The translations under genes and the position numbers were made by a program. 63,433 nucleotides of DNA. It comes from a virus. Positions within the stretch are counted from its first letter, which is position 1. Each line of letters begins with the position of its first letter. The stretch is from positions 1-63,433 of IMG/VR virus record IMGVR_UViG_3300044609_000580. One strand, 5' to 3'. The notes under the pieces were generated by a model. It had not been told where the DNA came from. It saw nothing but the letters and a program-made list of their open reading frames with translations, and did no database searches. Of this stretch, positions 58,608 to 63,433 are shown in pieces.

Positions 58608-59409
58608 CTAACATTTCAATCCAATTAACAACCAACCAAGCAAATTGTTTTTGGAATTGTATCTTTGGATGTCCATATCCATGAGTACTTTTTTCTGGAT
58701 GTATGTGACTATAGAGTTGACCCATTCCATATTTTTCGTTCAGCAAAGCAGGAAATTTCATAGATTCTATGGTTTTCATAAACTCTTTTCTCAATTTATT
58801 ATTTCCTGCAACAAAATCTTTTTCGTGTGAAAATGGACTAATTGCATGTATCAGTTTAATATTTGGATGTCTATCAGCAAGCATTTGTAGGTAATTCAAA
58901 CAAAGATAATATTGCCAAATAATGTTATATTCATGAACATAATTCTCGACCAATGATTCATTAAATTTGAGAAATCTGCCCTTAGCTCCAAAGGCCTTTG
59001 TAAAAACCCAAGATAATTCATTCCCCTTCTCGTCAAATTGAAACCAACGGTACATACTAGACAATCCAATAATTACTAGGTCATCAGGGTCTATAAGATT
59101 ATTTGCCAAGTCTCGTTCGACGCGATATAGCATCTGTTGAATTGATCCACCAGGTCTGGCACGATTTGAGTATGGAACTCCATAATAATCTGCGAACCAT
59201 CGCGGCCAAGCAAGAGTTTTATTTATTTCTAGGACTTCATCTGTTCTTGAGCGCAAGTTTCCATATAAATCTTCCCTTGAAATTCCTGCCCGTTTAAGAG
59301 CATCAACTTCTTCCTCAGGAATACCTAGAACCTGCGAATCTGCCAATTCATCACCAGCAGTAAAACTACACCCGTAAGCAACAAGACGTTTATATTTTCC
59401 CCTAATCAT
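58600..59409 (-). CDS. SGNH/GDSL hydrolase-like protein (269 aa)
   Basis: A 269-aa protein. KRLVAYGCSFTAGDELAD is a block I-like start (Gly-Cys-Ser in place of Gly-Asp-Ser), ARPGGSIQQML a block II-like Gly, DLVIIGLSSMYRWFQF a block III-like strand (Ser-Ser in place of Asn-Asp) and THGYGHPKIQFQKQFA the terminal His block. Such proteins are often next to carbamoyltransferases in marine phages and bacteria. It is likely an esterase or acyl/carbamoyl-group modifier, but some block residues differ from the standard set. It overlaps the 33-aa gene and the carbamoyltransferase gene. Confidence 0.7.
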   Translation of the reverse strand: MIRGKYKRLVAYGCSFTAGDELADSQVLGIPEEEVDALKRAGISREDLYGNLRSRTDEVLEINKTLAWPRWFADYYGVPYSNRARPGGSIQQMLYRVERDLANNLIDPDDLVIIGLSSMYRWFQFDEKGNELSWVFTKAFGAKGRFLKFNESLVENYVHEYNIIWQYYLCLNYLQMLADRHPNIKLIHAISPFSHEKDFVAGNNKLRKEFMKTIESMKFPALLNEKYGMGQLYSHIHPEKSTHGYGHPKIQFQKQFAWLVVNWIEMLDD

Positions 59410-59503
59410 AGATGAACGGGTCTCTCTTTGACAATTCTTTAAATCTTTTCTTCAATTTCCGACGATGCCACCAGTTATAGATTTTATCAATTAAATTTCG
59501 CAT
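59402..59503 (-). CDS. Micro-protein (33 aa) between the SGNH-like and radical SAM genes
   Basis: A 33-aa frame: MRNLIDKIYNWWHRRKLKKR, ending KRDPFIYD. It overlaps the stop of the radical SAM gene upstream (13 bp) and the start of the SGNH-like gene downstream (8 bp), so it fills the gap exactly. It is strongly basic and amphipathic with a Trp-Trp pair and a conserved-looking K-R-D-P-F-I-Y end. Proteins of this kind occur next to carbamoyltransferases in marine phages as I recall, with no known role. Confidence 0.6.
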   Translation of the reverse strand: MRNLIDKIYNWWHRRKLKKRFKELSKRDPFIYD

Positions 59504-60651
59504 AATAGTTCCCCGAACTCTTTAAACGTAGAAAAATAATTCTGTTTACGATACTTATCATGTAGTATTACCTTTTCTATAAATTTTGTTTGCATATCGT
59601 CAGTAGAACTACTCATATAATTTATTATTGCTTGCATATCTTGATTTAGCGAAAGATTGTTGTTTAGTTTTTCTATAACGTGTTCTTTTACTCTTTGACT
59701 TAAATGGCACACAGAATATACAGATGGATGATATAATATATTCAACCAAACATTAATTCCAATATTGTTGAAATATTCTAAGTACTCTGGAAGATAGTAA
59801 ACATTCAACGAACTAACTGTCATACAAATTTGCAAGTCACCTGAAAAACTCTCTCGAAATTTATGAATATTTGCAAGTACTGCTTCCCATTGCGCAGGAT
59901 ATCGTTGATATTCAAATTGCTCTTCGATTCCATCAATACTGATCATAATATCAACTTCTTTGAAATGCGGCCAAATATTATTTACCGCATCTTCCGGAAA
60001 AATAGTTCCATTTGTGTTGTAGTGGATTCTCTGGTTTTTACTATAACCCTTGTCAATACTTTTCTTCAATACTGAAAAGTGATTTGATATTAAAAATGGT
60101 TCGCCACCATAAATTTCAAATAATTCTACTTTTTCGAGATGAGAATCAAGATCATCCCAAAAGGCAGGATTGTTTTCAGGCCACTGCATCACACTTCGTT
60201 TATCTGAGTTGACCATACGAGCAATACTACTTACTACATCTGATCCATAGAGATCTTTATGTTCTTTCAACCAATTGCTCGAACTTCCTGGACTACAAAT
60301 CCTACACTTCAAATTACAAGTATTGCCCAGTTTTAAGTCAAGAAATTTCAAAGATGGTGTAGTATCTACGCCCCACCGACGATTCTCTCGGATTCTCTTG
60401 CTCTCTTTCCCAAGATCTTCCTCTTTCCAGCAAGATTCACACGCAGTAGGTTTTTTGCCACCAATCAAATTCTCGCGCAGCGTTTCAATAGATTTAGAAT
60501 TCCAAACTTCACTTAATGTGTCTTTACTTAGAGTATAATATGTGCCATCTTCTTTGCGATAGAATTCTTGACTCATACAACAAGGCGCAATGAAACTATC
60601 TGATCTTGCTTCAAGATGGATAAATGGCAAGATACAAAAGGTTTCACTCAT
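59491..60651 (-). CDS. Twitch-domain radical SAM protein, copy 1
   Basis: A 386-aa protein. The N-terminal twitch region has CILPFIHLEA, an APCCMS pair and ACESCWKEE, which would bind an extra cluster. The radical SAM motif CNLKCRIC (CxxxCxxC, about residues 114-121) binds the 4Fe-4S cluster for SAM cleavage, and IYGGEPFL is the GGE motif. IMISIDG fits a later barrel strand. It is one of four tandem copies. The substrate is unknown; the order (carbamoyltransferase, SGNH, radical SAM) suggests work on one shared molecule. Confidence 0.85.
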   Translation of the reverse strand: MSETFCILPFIHLEARSDSFIAPCCMSQEFYRKEDGTYYTLSKDTLSEVWNSKSIETLRENLIGGKKPTACESCWKEEDLGKESKRIRENRRWGVDTTPSLKFLDLKLGNTCNLKCRICSPGSSSNWLKEHKDLYGSDVVSSIARMVNSDKRSVMQWPENNPAFWDDLDSHLEKVELFEIYGGEPFLISNHFSVLKKSIDKGYSKNQRIHYNTNGTIFPEDAVNNIWPHFKEVDIMISIDGIEEQFEYQRYPAQWEAVLANIHKFRESFSGDLQICMTVSSLNVYYLPEYLEYFNNIGINVWLNILYHPSVYSVCHLSQRVKEHVIEKLNNNLSLNQDMQAIINYMSSSTDDMQTKFIEKVILHDKYRKQNYFSTFKEFGELLCEI

Positions 60652-61861
60652 CGAACAAAAACTTCAATTCTGGAAAGATTTCCACAAAAGATTCAGATCT
60701 AAGTCTATCCATAGTGCGAGTCAAATTTTTAAATGCCGAAAGATTTTTCGGTTCTTCCTCGTTTGTGATATAATTGATTGCAAGTTGCCATCTATCTCGC
60801 ATAATACTTCCGCACAATTTATTTGATATAAGATAATCTAATTTCTGTTTATATTTCTCAGCAATTTGTAATCTATACTCGATCGGAATGCAGGATGGTT
60901 TATACCAGACAGGGTTTGTTAAAATATTAATATTCAATCCATCAGGATGAATGAATTTATTATCAACCATATATTCATAGTACTCGACCAGTGTAGAAAA
61001 ATTGAATATGCTCAATGTTAATCCAATGTCGAGACGAACATGCGGGCAGCGTTGTTTAACCTCTCTAAAGTTCTGTTCAACAATATCCCATCGCAAATCT
61101 TTGCGCATATATTCTGCTCGAGACCCCCAAGAATCCAACGAAGCGCAAACAGTCACATTCCTAAACTGTTTCCAGTAATCTAATACATTTTTATCTTTAT
61201 ATTTCAGAGAAGTAAAATTGGTGTTGTATAATAAAACAACATCTGTTCTTCCGTTTTCTATTAGCATATCTAATAGTCTGTAGTGTTCTTCCATAATAAG
61301 AGGTTCGCCACCAGCGAAATAGATTCGTTCGATTGTAGGGAAAATTTCATCAATCTGGTCCCAGAAAATTGTTGGATTAATGTCTGGTTTAATAACCTTC
61401 GAATATTTTTCAACAGTGGACGGATTTAGTTTCGCATGATCAGATGCCCATTTACTACTAAGATCTGGACCACATGTTCTACAGCGCAAGTTGCAGAAAT
61501 TGCTAAAACGAAAGTCAACATATGGCATGTTTAGACGATCCAAACTTCCATCTGGATTCGTTTCTTCTAATATGTCCATGTGATGTTTGAAAGTAATGTT
61601 ATGATCAATTCGTAAACTGCGTCCACCATTTGCTTCGATCTCATAACAACGAACACATTCAGGAACATGCTTGTTTTCAAGCATTAATAGTCTGTTTCTT
61701 TTCATTTGTTCTGAATTCCACAGATCTTTGAGAGTTGTCTCGTCTGACAGAACTCCTATGGGTTTGTCTGGATCTGCGCCACAACACATATACGCATTGC
61801 CGTTCGGCCACGTATGCATGTGCGTCCAAGGTATTAAACAAAAATGTTTATTGTCCATCAT
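60644..61861 (-). CDS. Twitch-domain radical SAM protein, copy 2
   Basis: A 405-aa paralogue. N-terminal CLIPWTHMHTWPNGNAYMCC and PECVRCYEIEANGGRSLR form the twitch region. CNLRCRTCGP is the cluster motif and YFAGGEPLIM the GGE motif, followed by VTVCASLDSWG and LDIGLTLSIFNF. Copies 2 and 3 are more alike than either is to copy 1 by eye (P-N-G in the N-region, RxLR/SKRL after the second Cys pair). It overlaps copies 1 and 3 by a few bases, so it is part of one operon. Confidence 0.87.
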   Translation of the reverse strand: MMDNKHFCLIPWTHMHTWPNGNAYMCCGADPDKPIGVLSDETTLKDLWNSEQMKRNRLLMLENKHVPECVRCYEIEANGGRSLRIDHNITFKHHMDILEETNPDGSLDRLNMPYVDFRFSNFCNLRCRTCGPDLSSKWASDHAKLNPSTVEKYSKVIKPDINPTIFWDQIDEIFPTIERIYFAGGEPLIMEEHYRLLDMLIENGRTDVVLLYNTNFTSLKYKDKNVLDYWKQFRNVTVCASLDSWGSRAEYMRKDLRWDIVEQNFREVKQRCPHVRLDIGLTLSIFNFSTLVEYYEYMVDNKFIHPDGLNINILTNPVWYKPSCIPIEYRLQIAEKYKQKLDYLISNKLCGSIMRDRWQLAINYITNEEEPKNLSAFKNLTRTMDRLRSESFVEIFPELKFLFDE

Positions 61862-63044
61862 AGTTAATCGCCGCTGCTAGTTCTGGGAATATGTCCGAAA
61901 ATTTTGTTTTGCGCATAAGATCAAGTTTTCTGTTGTATGCAATAAATTGCTTAAATTGAGTTTCGTTTCTTGGTTTCATGAGAGTTTGTTCAATATTATT
62001 TCGTTCATAATCTGGCATAGACTTACAATTATCAATAATTGTTTTCTTCACATCATCTGGTAAATTCCAAGGACTTAAGAATGCGGGATCGTAACACCAG
62101 TTATGGTGAATACGATAATCTTTAAAGAAATTATAAAATTTATCAACATAGAAAATATTGTAAATACTCAATGTTTGACAAATACTCAGATCAATTGTTT
62201 CTGTGAGTTTAAGTTTTGATAAATTGAATACAATATCTGCCCATTGACTGCCTGAACGAATATAATCGTTTCTTTTAAACAGGTCATCGATACTGGCAGT
62301 AACAGTAATTGATTTAAATTTGCCCCATATATTAATCAACTCGTGCGGAAGATTAGTAACATTTATATTATACCACAGGTCAATATTGCTCGCACGACCA
62401 GAATCAATTAGATTATGAAGAAACGCAAAATGTTTTTCTACTAAAGTCGGTTCACCGCCATTGACATAAATTCGTTTCAGGTTTGGAGAATTATTTAATA
62501 ATTCTCCCCAGAATCTATCCAGTTCAAACCAAACTCCAGATTCTACGTTAGAATAGTCTGTAACGAAATCAAGTTCTTTGCTAAGTTCTGCATGTTCTAC
62601 GACCCATTTACTACTAGAAACTGGATTACAAGTTCTGCATTTTAAATTACAAACATTACCAAGGCGCAACTCGATAAACTGAAAATCCATATTATCAATG
62701 TGACCGTCTGGGTTCATGGAATTTATCACCTCCATGGAAGATGCTAGATATCTCTCGTTTTCTTCGAGTCTCTTACTTTTTATACCAGATCGCTCTTCGT
62801 CGTAGCAGCGTTTACATGCATCAGGTTCTTTGCCAGCAAGCATATCCAATCTGACTTGTGTATATGTTTCGCTATTGTGCATTTCGCGAATTGAAACATC
62901 ATTCAATGAGATAGATTTACCCCCTCGCTTGGCATGACTTGCACAATTTGTATGGTCGCTGATGCAACAAAAACTAGTGTGTCCGTTGGGATGAGTCGCT
63001 AGATGCGTAAATGGTAACGAACAAACCTTAGATAAATTTGTCAA
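61848..63044 (-). CDS. Twitch-domain radical SAM protein, copy 3
   Basis: A 398-aa paralogue: CSLPFTHLATHPNGHTSFCC and ACKRCYDEERSGIKSKRLEE in the twitch region, CNLKCRTCNPVSSSKW with the radical SAM Cys triad, YVNGGEPTLV as the GGE motif, and VTASIDDLFKRNDYIRSG then LSICQTLSIYN in the barrel. The barrel pattern agrees with copies 1 and 2. It overlaps its neighbours on both sides. Reaction unknown. Confidence 0.87.
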   Translation of the reverse strand: MTNLSKVCSLPFTHLATHPNGHTSFCCISDHTNCASHAKRGGKSISLNDVSIREMHNSETYTQVRLDMLAGKEPDACKRCYDEERSGIKSKRLEENERYLASSMEVINSMNPDGHIDNMDFQFIELRLGNVCNLKCRTCNPVSSSKWVVEHAELSKELDFVTDYSNVESGVWFELDRFWGELLNNSPNLKRIYVNGGEPTLVEKHFAFLHNLIDSGRASNIDLWYNINVTNLPHELINIWGKFKSITVTASIDDLFKRNDYIRSGSQWADIVFNLSKLKLTETIDLSICQTLSIYNIFYVDKFYNFFKDYRIHHNWCYDPAFLSPWNLPDDVKKTIIDNCKSMPDYERNNIEQTLMKPRNETQFKQFIAYNRKLDLMRKTKFSDIFPELAAAINYDGQ

Positions 63045-63433
63045 AACTTTTCTCCATCCATGGATATACTCTTCTCCAACTTTGTCCCCTTCGCTGGTCT
63101 AGTCTGTTTAAGTAGTTTTTTAGTCGCTGTAATTTTTCAGAATCAGGTTCTGTTGAAATGATCATATTACCAAAACCAGCAATATATGCTGCCGCATCTT
63201 TCCAAGGACTTTTGGCGAGAGAATCATTTAATTTATCTATAAACGGTTTTAATTCAGAACCGAAAATAGCAGGATCCATGAATGATGGTACCGCAACAAC
63301 ATTTGCACCATAATTAATATTTTTGATCTTGGACCATTCTACGAGTTTGTCAACAAAAACATATGCTGTTGGTAAAGTCACAGAGGACAGTGTTGCCTGT
63401 ATATTAATTCGAACATTCTTACTTTTCAATAGA
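63028..63433 (-). CDS. Fourth radical SAM protein, C-terminal part (runs off window)
   Basis: A 3' fragment of at least 134 codons; the frame is open to the window edge, so the true start is outside. VRINIQATLSSVTLPTAYVF then VDKLVEWSKIKNINYGANVV resembles the barrel ends of the three complete copies (for example LDIGLTLSIFNFSTLVEYYE in copy 2). The Cys motifs would lie beyond the edge. C-terminal RRVYPWMEKSFDKFI overlaps copy 3. It is probably another member of the tandem cluster. Confidence 0.65.
   Translation of the reverse strand, partial: LLKSKNVRINIQATLSSVTLPTAYVFVDKLVEWSKIKNINYGANVVAVPSFMDPAIFGSELKPFIDKLNDSLAKSPWKDAAAYIAGFGNMIISTEPDSEKLQRLKNYLNRLDQRRGQSWRRVYPWMEKSFDKFI

Noticed and set aside
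59491-63433. Interpretation of the radical SAM genes as queuosine or PQQ biosynthesis enzymes
   Set aside because: The N-terminal twitch-type Cys pattern and lengths differ from QueE and PqqE, and no companion pathway genes are in the window.

Overview
The window is part of the genome of a T4-like tailed phage (myovirus type), roughly 40% GC by eye. The order portal gp20, tube gp19, sheath gp18, terminase gp17/gp16, neck gp15/gp14/gp13, wedge gp8, gp6, gp25, spike gp5-like, hub gp27, gp53, gp48, gp4, gp26 is the conserved structural backbone of T4 and its marine relatives. An alphaproteobacterial host is suggested by a circularly permuted transfer-messenger RNA gene of the alphaproteobacterial kind at about 52976-53380, whose tag frame reads ANDNVAFAGYALAA. 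DUF4815-type structural protein, PhoH, 2OG-oxygenase-like proteins and twitch-domain radical SAM proteins point to the marine T4-like group.

Layout. Positions 1-7013 (minus strand) hold head-tail connector, tube, sheath, packaging and neck genes. 7036-11687 (minus) is a module of short tail-fibre or decoration proteins related through their N-termini and C-terminal tails. 11738-16004 (plus) is an inserted opposite-strand block: four tandem paralogous GT-A-type glycosyltransferase-like genes, a methyltransferase-like gene and a coiled-coil protein. 16001-17830 (minus) holds a 2OG-Fe(II) oxygenase-like protein, another glycosyltransferase-like protein and an unknown. 17902-22664 (minus) encodes two large Tyr/Gly-repeat proteins and small fibre-like proteins. 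22666-44924 (minus) is the baseplate: a 2032-aa DUF4815-type protein, gp8, a gp7-position protein, gp6, gp25, a beta-helix/M15 peptidase spike, an OB-fold/GH19 lysozyme, gp27 fused to an SGNH hydrolase, gp53 and gp48. 44969-50243 (plus) holds gp4, small proteins, a tube-like protein, gp26 with a probable -1 frameshift into a downstream frame, and a tape-measure candidate.

50277-52899 (minus) is the gp33-gp59-gp32 replication and late-transcription group plus a SleB-type cell wall hydrolase. Then come the permuted tmRNA, a DUF2061 membrane protein, a TauD-like dioxygenase, a Zn-ribbon protein, an MGME1/RecB-type nuclease and PhoH. 56335-63433 (minus) ends in conserved small proteins and a cluster of a carbamoyltransferase, an SGNH/GDSL-like protein, a 33-aa protein and four tandem radical SAM proteins, the last cut by the window edge.

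Regulation. Many structural transcription units are preceded by the T4 late-promoter box TATAAATA or the variant AATAAATA. Sigma70-type -35/-10 pairs lie before the tmRNA, the nuclease gene, the 17375-17830 gene and, as a perfect consensus, inside gene 59 pointing at gene 32. Hairpin terminators follow the tmRNA, the 9418-11112 fibre gene, the tape-measure/gp32 convergence and the region upstream of phoH. The most noteworthy elements are the permuted phage tmRNA, the gp26 frameshift, the enzyme-decorated hub and the radical SAM/carbamoyltransferase cluster.
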